Assembly (NCBI GenBank): GCA_002049885.1
Contig: MVCS01000030.1
Span: 1-9,508 of the forward strand
DNA: 9,508 nucleotides
Origin: Planctomycetales bacterium 4484_123
Lineage (GTDB): Bacteria > Planctomycetota > Phycisphaerae > SM23-33
Direction: 5' to 3'
Shown: piece by piece, positions 1 through 5,485 of the stretch
Position numbering within the stretch: the stretch's first letter is position 1
Layout of the letters: the number at the start of each line of letters is the position of its first letter
Made by a program: the position numbers and the translations under genes
Notes under the pieces: generated by a model
Seen by the model: only the letters and a program-made list of their open reading frames with translations
What the model was told of the DNA's origin: nothing
The model's database searches: none

Positions 1-9
1 GCCCTCGGG

Positions 10-516
10 CTACTTCTTCGGTGTCAGGCGGTTGAGCAGGTCGGCGAGGATGGCCCGCTCGAGGGCATGGTCTCGGCCTATGGTGGTCCAGGCCTGCTGC
101 TGTTCGGGGCTGAGGGCCTGGTCGGCCATGGCATCGTGGGCGGGGTGTTCGGTATCCACGGTGATGGGCCGGACGGCGCGGTACACGTCGGCCTCTTGTC
201 GCTGGAGCTGTACGCGGACCTCGGCGACGACCACGCCGCTTTTTTCGCGAATGCGCAGCCGGGCGAGTTTGCGGGCGGGGGTGGCGCTGATGATCCGGCC
301 CGGGCCTACCCGGGCGGGGGTAGGTCGGCCTACGATTTCCCCGGTGGCCGGGTCGGCCGAGGCTATGGGGAAATACTGGGCGAAGACGGCCTGGGCCTCC
401 TGATAGGCCTTGGCGTAGGGCACCTGGGCCAGGGGCTGGCTGCGATACCGCGCCGTCTCGCAGCCCGCCGTCAGGGCGGCAGCAAACATCACGCAGATCA
501 GCAGTGCTCGTTTCAT
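10..516 (-). CDS. Small conserved lipoprotein of unknown function
   Basis: Encodes 168 aa. The N-terminus is a short lipoprotein signal: basic MKR, a hydrophobic stretch to residue 17, then a lipobox-like LTAGC with the likely lipidated Cys19, so the mature protein should be membrane-anchored outside the cytoplasm. The rest is a soluble domain. Residues 36-65 (repeated AKAYQEAQ.. then YFP.ASADPATGEI) resemble secreted planctomycete proteins in which a short helix is followed by a strand region; residues 85-108 look like beta strands (RLRIREKSGVVVAEVRVQLQ). I do not recognise a named family. The ATG at 516 is chosen over upstream in-frame starts because it begins the signal peptide and has GGGAG 8 nt before it; the longer open frame (to 936) would run antisense into guaB. 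It lies 94 bp downstream of guaB on the same strand, with its own candidate promoter, so it need not be co-transcribed. Confidence 0.75.
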   Translation of the reverse strand: MKRALLICVMFAAALTAGCETARYRSQPLAQVPYAKAYQEAQAVFAQYFPIASADPATGEIVGRPTPARVGPGRIISATPARKLARLRIREKSGVVVAEVRVQLQRQEADVYRAVRPITVDTEHPAHDAMADQALSPEQQQAWTTIGRDHALERAILADLLNRLTPKK

Positions 517-547
517 GACCGGCTCTCCCGACTGGACGGCGTGACCA

Positions 548-576
548 AGGGTATCGCCTGGTGACGTCGGCGTCAA
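548..576 (-). promoter_or_regulatory. Candidate sigma70-type promoter for the lipoprotein gene
   Basis: On the minus strand TTGACG (576-571) and TACCCT (553-548) are separated by 17 nt. Transcription would start near 541, leaving a leader of about 25 nt that contains the GGGAG ribosome-binding site. The -35 matches 5 of 6 bases; the -10 keeps only the TA...T frame. Pattern match only. Confidence 0.45.
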
Positions 577-610
577 TGCGGTCGCCGTACTGTCTCGGCG
601 GGCGCTTGTG

Positions 611-2077
611 CTATTCCTCGTCGGTCCGGCCGATGGTGTAGTTGGGTGCCTCGTGGGTGATGGCGATGTCGTGGGGGTGGCTTTCGATAAGCGAGGCGTG
701 GCTGACGCGGATGAACCTCGCCCGGGTGCGTAGTTGCTGGATGTTCTCGGCGCCGCAGTATCCCATGCCTGCCCGCAGCCCGCCCACGAGCTGATAGACG
801 AACTCGGCCAGTGGGCCGCGGTATGGCACTCGGCCTTCGACGCCCTCAGGGACAAGTTTCTCGCGCTGTCGGACGCCGCCCTGGCCGTAGCGGTCCGAGG
901 AGCCGGCGACCATCGCCCCCAGCGAGCCCATGCCACGATATACCTTGAAGCGCCGGCCCTTGAAGATGATGGTCTCGCCGGGGCTTTCGTCCAGGCCGGC
1001 GAAGAGGCTGCCCATCATGACGGCCGATGCCCCGGCGGCGATGGCCTTGGTGATGTCGCCACTGTGGCGGATGCCGCCGTCGGCGATGACCGGCGCGCCG
1101 TGCTGGTCGGCCACCTGGGCGCAGTCGTGGACGGCGGTGATCTGTGGCACGCCCACGCCGGAGACCACGCGCGTGGTGCAGATGGACCCGGGCCCGATGC
1201 CGACCTTTATGGCGTCGGCGCCGGCGGCGATGAGATCGGCCGCTCCGGCGGCGGTAGCGACGTTGCCGGCGATGACGTCGATGTCGTGTTCGGACTTGAT
1301 ATGTTCGACGGTGCGGAGGACGTTCTCGCTGTGGCCGTGGGCGGTATCGACCACCAGCACGTCCACGTCGGCGTCGATGAGCATGCCGACGCGGTCGTGG
1401 TCGTGGACGCCGACGGCGGCCCCCACGCGCAGCCGGCCACGGGCGTCCTTGCAGCCAAGGGGGAACTGCCGCAGGCGCTCGATGTCACGCATGGTGATCA
1501 GCCCGGCCAGCTTGCCCCCTTGGTCCACCAGCAGCAGCTTTTCGACCTTGTGTCGGTTGAGAATTCGCTCGGCCTCATCGAGGGTGGTCTGGGGCGGGGC
1601 GGTGACCAGGTTGGTCGAGGTCATGACTTCCCGGATGGGGCGGTCCTGGGTGAGAAACTTCATGTCGCGGCGGGTGAGGATGCCCACCACGGTCCCGTCG
1701 GGCGTGATGATGGGGAAGCCTGAGATGTTGTGCTCGGCCATCTTTCTGCGGGCCTCGGCGGTGGAGGCGTCCGGCGGCAACGTGACCGGGTCCACGATGA
1801 TGCCGTTCTCGCTGCGCTTGACCTTTTCGACCTCGCGGGCCTGGGCCTCGGGGGTCATGTTCTTGTGGATGATGCCGATGCCGCCCTCCTGGGCCAGGGC
1901 GATGGCCAGGGCGGCCTCGGTGACGGTGTCCATGGGCGCTGAGACCAGGGGGATGTTAAGGCGGATGCGGCGGGTCAGGTCGGTGGCGGTGTCCACGTCC
2001 CGGGGCACCACGGCCGAGCGGGCCGGCAGCAGCAGCACGTCGTCAAAGGTTATACCATCGCCGACGATCCTGTCCAT
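611..2077 (-). CDS. guaB: Inosine-5'-monophosphate dehydrogenase
   Basis: Encodes 488 aa, the usual full length. It oxidises IMP to XMP with NAD+, the committed step of guanine nucleotide synthesis, in the cytoplasm. The N-terminal strand GITFDDVLLLPARS (residues 8-21) starts the TIM barrel; a two-CBS regulatory insert occupies about residues 93-205 (HNISGFPI at 116-123, HKVEKLLLVD at 176-185). Catalytic features are present: D244 in DTAHGHS, G271-N272, the catalytic Cys300 in GPGSICTTR, the IMP-phosphate loop around D333-GG, and the mobile flap KLVPEGVEGRVPY with Arg416. Nothing essential is missing. The start at 2077 gives the canonical MDRIVGDG.. N-terminus and has a near-perfect AGGAGGT 6 nt upstream; an in-frame TTG at 2185 would add 36 residues with no family support. 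It has its own candidate promoter, and the neighbouring phoU-like gene ends 162 bp upstream, so it is probably transcribed separately. Confidence 0.99.
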   Translation of the reverse strand: MDRIVGDGITFDDVLLLPARSAVVPRDVDTATDLTRRIRLNIPLVSAPMDTVTEAALAIALAQEGGIGIIHKNMTPEAQAREVEKVKRSENGIIVDPVTLPPDASTAEARRKMAEHNISGFPIITPDGTVVGILTRRDMKFLTQDRPIREVMTSTNLVTAPPQTTLDEAERILNRHKVEKLLLVDQGGKLAGLITMRDIERLRQFPLGCKDARGRLRVGAAVGVHDHDRVGMLIDADVDVLVVDTAHGHSENVLRTVEHIKSEHDIDVIAGNVATAAGAADLIAAGADAIKVGIGPGSICTTRVVSGVGVPQITAVHDCAQVADQHGAPVIADGGIRHSGDITKAIAAGASAVMMGSLFAGLDESPGETIIFKGRRFKVYRGMGSLGAMVAGSSDRYGQGGVRQREKLVPEGVEGRVPYRGPLAEFVYQLVGGLRAGMGYCGAENIQQLRTRARFIRVSHASLIESHPHDIAITHEAPNYTIGRTDEE

Positions 2078-2100
2078 GGTGAGACCTCCTGAGGGGGATG

Positions 2101-2145
2101 TGGCAACCGCGTTCTGCCGGGCAGCGTCTGGCACATTGGTTGCCA
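2101..2145 (-). repeat. Inverted repeat in the guaB leader
   Basis: TGGCAACC (2101-2108) and GGTTGCCA (2138-2145) are a perfect 8-bp inverted repeat enclosing 29 nt. In the guaB transcript the upstream arm falls at the expected 5' end, so it could form a 5' stem-loop, or act as a split operator. It is not a run-of-U terminator and I do not recognise a known riboswitch. Confidence 0.4.
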
Positions 2146-2149
2146 GCCG

Positions 2150-2179
2150 AAGATAAGCACTCAGTCGCCCGGCAGTCAA
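2150..2179 (-). promoter_or_regulatory. Candidate sigma70-type promoter for guaB
   Basis: On the minus strand TTGACT (2179-2174) and TATCTT (2155-2150) are separated by 18 nt. Matches are 5 of 6 at -35 and 4 of 6 at -10. The expected start near 2143 gives a leader of about 66 nt before the guaB ATG. It lies in the 162-bp gap between guaB and the phoU-like gene. Confidence 0.55.
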
Positions 2180-2239
2180 CATCAAAACTGTGCTTCCGGG
2201 CCCCGGCCGGCAGTTGGGCGCGGTCCCCCTGCAGCGTGG

Positions 2240-2923
2240 TCAGGTTTCGTTGCTCGGCCACTTGTCGCGGTAGTCGATCATGGGCACGGGCGAGACCACG
2301 CTGGTGGCTATGTTGGCCAGGTGGGCGGCGACGCGCTTGTAGAATCGTGCCAGCAGCACGTAGGCGACGGCCTCGTCCGGGGCGATCTTGTCCTTTCCGG
2401 CCAGGAGTTGGCGGATGATGTCGTCGCAGCGGACGCAGGCCCGGCCGGCGACGTCCAGGACCTTGCGGGCGGTCTTCTTCTTGGCCTCGACGAAGGCGGT
2501 CTTGGCCTCGTCGAACAGCGGCAGGACCGCCCGGCGGATGTCTTCGAGGGTTTGGGAATAGCCCGGGTCGGAGAACTCGCGCTGGTAGAAACGGGCCACC
2601 TCGAAGATGTTCTTGCAGTAGTCCCCGATCCGCTCGGCGTCCTTGACGACGCTCATGAGCACCAGGCAGGCGCTGAGGTCCGCCCGGTGGCCGAGGCTGA
2701 GGCGGGTGACGATGCCTTCCCGGACCTTCTGTTCGATGCGATTGATCTGCCTGTCCCTGGCGTAGAGGTCGTCGGCGACTGCGCTCCAGTCGGCCTGGCG
2801 CAGCAGGGCGGTGGAGGCCTGCTGGAACATCCACTTGCCGGCATCCAGCATCTCGCCCAGTTGGCCGATCATTCCCGCCAGGGCGTCCGTGCCTCGCAGC
2901 GCCTCGATTATCTCTTTCAGCAT
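2240..2923 (-). CDS. PhoU-domain protein (phosphate transport accessory)
   Basis: Encodes 227 aa, the usual PhoU length, an all-helical cytoplasmic protein. PhoU proteins are three-helix-bundle repeats that bind metal clusters and modulate phosphate transporters and signalling. The first repeat (about 1-115) has the family signature as KDAERIGDYCKNI (residues 94-106), with E97 and D101 available as acidic ligands. The second repeat (about 120-215) has YKRVAAHLANI (195-205) at the equivalent place, where the acidic residues are lost, so only one of two metal sites looks intact. A long charged helix with KKKTARK lies near residue 148. The ATG at 2923 has GGAGGT 6 nt upstream. It follows the Na+/phosphate cotransporter by 43 bp on the same strand, which fits a two-gene phosphate operon; in many homologues such a PhoU domain is fused to the C-terminus of the transporter. 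The paralogue cannot be assigned as the PstSCAB-linked phoU, because no pst genes are in the window. Confidence 0.9.
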   Translation of the reverse strand: MLKEIIEALRGTDALAGMIGQLGEMLDAGKWMFQQASTALLRQADWSAVADDLYARDRQINRIEQKVREGIVTRLSLGHRADLSACLVLMSVVKDAERIGDYCKNIFEVARFYQREFSDPGYSQTLEDIRRAVLPLFDEAKTAFVEAKKKTARKVLDVAGRACVRCDDIIRQLLAGKDKIAPDEAVAYVLLARFYKRVAAHLANIATSVVSPVPMIDYRDKWPSNET

Positions 2924-2933
2924 GGCGTCACCT

Positions 2934-2948
2934 CCGCGACTGTCGCGG
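2934..2948 (-). promoter_or_regulatory. Small hairpin overlapping the phoU-like ribosome-binding site
   Basis: CCGCGA-CTG-TCGCGG is a perfect 6-bp inverted repeat with a 3-nt loop. Read on the minus strand, the 3' arm ends in GG that is also the start of the GGAGGT ribosome-binding site of the phoU-like gene. Folding would partly occlude that site, so it may lower translation of this gene relative to the transporter. Confidence 0.4.
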
Positions 2949-2966
2949 TTTGTCCGCAGCTTGAGC

Positions 2967-4208
2967 TTACCGGTTCACCAGGACGATGACCACAATCGGC
3001 AGGACGAAAAAGATCACGAGTATGTAGGCGGCGGCCAGCAGTCGCCGCTTGGCCGCCCGCTTGGCGAAGCCGCTGGCCAGCGAGATGGGAATCCACTTTG
3101 CCGGCCAGAAGATGCAGGTGCCGAACACGTTGAACAGCAGGTGGCCGAAGGCCACCGCCAGTCCGGCCCCCGCGGCGGCCTGAACGGCCGGGCCCGCACT
3201 CGCGGCCAGCGCCGCTGCCGCCAGGGCCGCCAGTATCGCCGTGACCGTCGTGCCGATGTTCGCGCCCAGTGTGTAGGGGAAGATCTGCGGCAAGGTCAGC
3301 ACCCCGGCGCCCACCAGCGGCACCACCAGCGATGTGGTCACCGAGGAGCTCTGGATGGCGGCTGTGGTCAGCAGGCCCACGACGAAGGCAGTAGCCCCGT
3401 TGCGGAAGAGCGTCCGGCTGAACAGGCCGCTGAGGCGGTCGCGCAGCAGGCCCTGGAGCATCTTGACCAGTATCACCAGGGCCACGAGCAGCAGTGCCAC
3501 GGCCAGGACGGCGGTGGCGGCCCCCGCGACCGTCTTGGAAAGTCCCAGCCAGCCCTGGAGCAATGCGTCGCAGCCCCTGGCCAGGGGGACGACGGCCTGC
3601 TTGACCAGGTTGAACTTACGGGGGTGGGGGGTGAAGAAGGCCGCCCCGCCCAGCCACCCGGCCAGGGCCTTGGCTGGCCGGGAGATCAGCCCGAAGCCGA
3701 CCTCCAGCGGCAGCAGCACCATCACTGCCAGGACGTTGAAGAAATCGTGCACTATGGCCCCGCCCAAGGACCTTCGAAACTCCCCCCGACGGCGCAAGTG
3801 CACCAGCGAGACCAACGTGTTGGTTACCGAGGTGCCGATGTTCGCGCCCATGACGATGGGGATGGCCGTGGCCAGGCTCATCTGGCCCGCCGCCACCAAT
3901 CCGACGGTGAAGGAGGTCGTGAAGCTGCTGGACTGGACCAGCGAGGTGATAAGGACACCCACGCACAACCCGGCCAGCGGGTGTTCGGCCAGGGCAAAGG
4001 CCTTGTCGAGGTGCGCCTTGCTCTGAGGGACCTTGGCCACGGTCTTCAGGCCGTGGCCCATGAGGTTGATGGCGGCGATGAACAGATACACCGCCAGCAG
4101 GGCCGTGAGGCCTTGGGCATAGGCCTTCGCCCGCCCCGCGGCGGGTGGCCGGCCCAGGGCAGGTGGCTCGGCCTGGTGGGGGGGCTGAACCTGTTGCGGT
4201 TGGGACAT
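2967..4208 (-). CDS. Na+/phosphate cotransporter (NptA / SLC34-like)
   Basis: Encodes 413 aa of an inner-membrane sodium-dependent phosphate symporter of the Na_Pi_cotrans family. The two inverted-repeat halves each carry the family signature: QSSS at residues 92-95 and 286-289, each followed by a helix, and GANIGT at 121-126 and 315-320. Hydrophobic segments are visible around 34-50, 79-135, 150-172, 228-250, 272-335, 343-367 and 389-410. Residues 1-30 are a hydrophilic, proline-rich N-terminal tail. The soluble C-terminal PhoU domain found in many bacterial members is absent; the protein ends in a last helix at VIVLVNR, and a PhoU gene follows instead. The ATG at 4208 has only a weak AAGG 7 nt upstream. 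The ATP-cone gene ends 76 bp upstream, and I see neither a clear promoter nor a U-tract terminator between them, so read-through is possible. Confidence 0.94.
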   Translation of the reverse strand: MSQPQQVQPPHQAEPPALGRPPAAGRAKAYAQGLTALLAVYLFIAAINLMGHGLKTVAKVPQSKAHLDKAFALAEHPLAGLCVGVLITSLVQSSSFTTSFTVGLVAAGQMSLATAIPIVMGANIGTSVTNTLVSLVHLRRRGEFRRSLGGAIVHDFFNVLAVMVLLPLEVGFGLISRPAKALAGWLGGAAFFTPHPRKFNLVKQAVVPLARGCDALLQGWLGLSKTVAGAATAVLAVALLLVALVILVKMLQGLLRDRLSGLFSRTLFRNGATAFVVGLLTTAAIQSSSVTTSLVVPLVGAGVLTLPQIFPYTLGANIGTTVTAILAALAAAALAASAGPAVQAAAGAGLAVAFGHLLFNVFGTCIFWPAKWIPISLASGFAKRAAKRRLLAAAYILVIFFVLPIVVIVLVNR

Positions 4209-4284
4209 CCTCTTACCTTGCTAGCCTTGCGTGTTCTGCGCGGTCCGTCTCGGAGCCGCTGGCCCTCCAACCGATGCCGGGCGC

Positions 4285-4842
4285 TCACGTCGGCCGGGGG
4301 CCCCCGCGGGGGCTGGGCCCGTAGGCCGGGGTGGCCAGGCCCCAGGCTGCGACGAGCTCGGCCAGCCGGTCCAGGATAACCCCGCGGGCCACCTGGCGAA
4401 CAGACTCAGCCGCCAGCTCATCCTCGAGCTGGCCTGCCAGGAACCTCGCCACCGCCTGGCCCAGCTTCCACTTGCTGATGGCCTGTTGGACCAGCCACTG
4501 CTTGGACCAGCTTGTCTTGAGGCCAGGCCGGTGGTGCAGGGCGAGCCGGCTGCGGAGCCTCACGCGTGCGGCGTGGTGGCTTTCCAGGCATTCGGCGGCC
4601 CGGGCAAGTCCGGCTGCCCGCAGGGCGGTCAGGGCCATCTCCAGCAGGGCGGCACTGCTGAGGCAGCGCAGGCGTCGGCGTGCCAGGTAGAACTCGATGG
4701 CCCGGCACAGTGTCTCTGCCAGCCGGATGCCACTGCCCTGGCCGCCGAGCGCCCGCAGCAGGCAGCCCCGAAGCTTCCGCCGGTCGAACGGCTCGGGCTG
4801 GCCGTCACGTTTGAGGACCCAAACCGTCCTTGATCTGGCCAG
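4285..4842 (-). CDS. ATP-cone domain protein with apparent CTG start
   Basis: Read from CTG at 4842 this encodes 185 aa. Residues 6-94 look like an ATP-cone, the nucleotide-sensing fold of NrdR and ribonucleotide reductases: VWVLKRDG (7-14), PFDRRKL (18-24), then helices, ending with a Leu/Ala-rich helix and HHAARVRLRSR (89-99). Compare VTVIKRDG and PYDRQKV in the NrdR encoded just upstream. Residues about 111-170 (WSKQWLV.. A.FLAGQLEDEL.. V.R..ILDRLAELV..WGL) resemble a second, degenerate ATP-cone lacking the KRDG strand. There is no zinc ribbon, so it is not a second NrdR. The frame is open from before the nrdR stop, but the first ATG/GTG/TTG is at 4638, inside the cone (codon 69), with no ribosome-binding site. 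CTG at 4842 is preceded by AGGGAG at 7 nt, which decides the start. It lies 42 bp after nrdR, probably in one operon. Role inferred: sensing ATP/dATP, partner unknown. A frameshift in the assembly is the alternative explanation. Confidence 0.75.
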   Translation of the reverse strand: MARSRTVWVLKRDGQPEPFDRRKLRGCLLRALGGQGSGIRLAETLCRAIEFYLARRRLRCLSSAALLEMALTALRAAGLARAAECLESHHAARVRLRSRLALHHRPGLKTSWSKQWLVQQAISKWKLGQAVARFLAGQLEDELAAESVRQVARGVILDRLAELVAAWGLATPAYGPSPRGGPRPT

Positions 4843-4849
4843 TGTGAAT

Positions 4850-4855
4850 CTCCCT
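4850..4855 (-). promoter_or_regulatory. Ribosome-binding site that decides the CTG start
   Basis: AGGGAG on the minus strand, followed by seven bases and then CTG at 4842. No ATG, GTG or TTG in this frame lies between it and codon 69 of the ATP-cone protein. This spacing is ideal for initiation at the CTG. Confidence 0.55.
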
Positions 4856-4883
4856 ATTCCTGGGCGCGCTGCATCGGTTGCGC

Positions 4884-5399
4884 CTATTGGTGCTGTCCTC
4901 GTTGCTCGTCTGTGAACAGTTCCTGTTGTCCGGGCGCCTTGGGCGGGATCTGCTGGGCCTCCCGGGCCTCTTCGATGAACTCGCCCACGTCCTGGAACTG
5001 GCGGTACACGCTGGCGAATCGGATGTAGGCCACCTTGTCCACGTCGCGGAGCAGTTGGCTGACCACTTCGCCGATGAACTCAGAGGGGACCTCCTTGTCG
5101 TACTGGCTGAAGATGGCGTCCTCGGCGGCCTGGACGATTTCGAGGAGTTGCTCGTCGCTGACCTGGCGCTTGTAGCAGGCCTTTTGAAGGCCGGCGAGGA
5201 CCTTTTGGCGGTCGTAGGGGACGCGTGAGCCATCCCTTTTGATGACGGTGACCCTGGGGGTCAGGTCGGGGCGCTCGTAGGTGGTGAACCGTCGGCCGCA
5301 GAGGAGGCACTCCCGCCGCCGGCGGACGGCCCGTCCGCCTTCGCTGCTGCGCGAGTCCACCACCTTGTCGTTGTCGCCGCCGCAGAACGGACACTGCAT
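4884..5399 (-). CDS. nrdR: Transcriptional repressor NrdR
   Basis: Encodes 171 aa. NrdR is a cytoplasmic repressor of ribonucleotide reductase genes that senses ATP/dATP. The N-terminal zinc ribbon has both Cys pairs, C3-x2-C6 (CPFCGG) and C31-x2-C34 (CLLCGRRF), with DSRSSEGG (15-22) and the basic RRRR run in between. The ATP-cone spans about residues 49-139 with VTVIKRDG (50-57), PYDRQK (61-66) and VAYIRFASVYRQF (123-135). The C-terminal tail (about 140-171) is Gln/Glu-rich, as in many homologues. The ATG at 5399 starts the canonical MQCPFC and has AAAGGG 7 nt upstream; an in-frame start at 5435 would add 12 residues ahead of the zinc ribbon. It has a candidate promoter and two NrdR-box-like sites upstream, suggesting autoregulation, and is followed after 42 bp by the second ATP-cone gene. 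Confidence 0.98.
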   Translation of the reverse strand: MQCPFCGGDNDKVVDSRSSEGGRAVRRRRECLLCGRRFTTYERPDLTPRVTVIKRDGSRVPYDRQKVLAGLQKACYKRQVSDEQLLEIVQAAEDAIFSQYDKEVPSEFIGEVVSQLLRDVDKVAYIRFASVYRQFQDVGEFIEEAREAQQIPPKAPGQQELFTDEQRGQHQ

Positions 5400-5431
5400 C
5401 TTGGCGCCCTTTGGCCGGGTGCCGCCGGCTG

Positions 5432-5447
5432 GCACGATATATGGGGC
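5432..5447 (-). promoter_or_regulatory. NrdR-box-like operator 1 upstream of nrdR
   Basis: The plus-strand sequence GCACGATATATGGGGC matches the remembered NrdR-box consensus acaCwAtATaTwGtgt at 11 of 16 positions, including all six strongly conserved ones (C4, A6, A8, T9, T11, G13). It lies just downstream of the expected nrdR transcription start and 32 bp from a second match. Confidence 0.55.
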
Positions 5448-5455
5448 CGGAGAAG

Positions 5456-5484
5456 AGCGTAGGACGCGAGATGTTGGCCGTCAA
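5456..5484 (-). promoter_or_regulatory. Candidate sigma70-type promoter for nrdR
   Basis: On the minus strand TTGACG (5484-5479) and TACGCT (5461-5456) are separated by exactly 17 nt. Transcription would begin near 5449, about 50 nt before the nrdR ATG. The -35 lies immediately after the stop codon of the upstream secreted-protein gene. The spacer holds NrdR-box-like site 2. Confidence 0.5.
5464..5479 (-). promoter_or_regulatory. NrdR-box-like operator 2 upstream of nrdR
   Basis: The plus-strand sequence ACGCGAGATGTTGGCC matches the NrdR-box consensus at 9 of 16 positions, again including all six strongly conserved ones. It starts 32 bp from operator 1, three helical turns, the spacing known for tandem NrdR boxes. 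It fills the -35/-10 spacer of the nrdR promoter. Confidence 0.5.
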
Positions 5485-5485
5485 G

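Noticed and set aside
562..575. Intrinsic terminator after guaB
   Set aside because: TGACG-TCGG-CGTCA is only a 5-bp stem with no U-tract, and it overlaps the candidate -35 of the lipoprotein gene.
10..936. 308-codon version of the lipoprotein gene starting at 936
   Set aside because: The extra N-terminal residues are Ser/Thr/Arg-rich shadow of guaB and would bury the lipoprotein signal peptide in the middle of the protein.
930..2156. Plus-strand open frame of 408 codons opposite guaB
   Set aside because: Ser/Arg/Met-rich shadow of the guaB coding strand, with no recognisable motif.
2043..2834. Minus-strand frame overlapping guaB start and the phoU-like gene
   Set aside because: Out of frame with both recognised genes, Arg/Pro/Gly-rich, and would overlap them extensively.
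4209..4284. Promoter or terminator between the ATP-cone gene and the transporter
   Set aside because: No spaced -35/-10 pair and no stem followed by a U-tract could be found; left unannotated.
2811..4379. Plus-strand open frame of 522 codons opposite the Na+/phosphate transporter
   Set aside because: Composition is dominated by G, Q, R, H with no hydrophobic core; it is the complement of a clearly recognised transporter.
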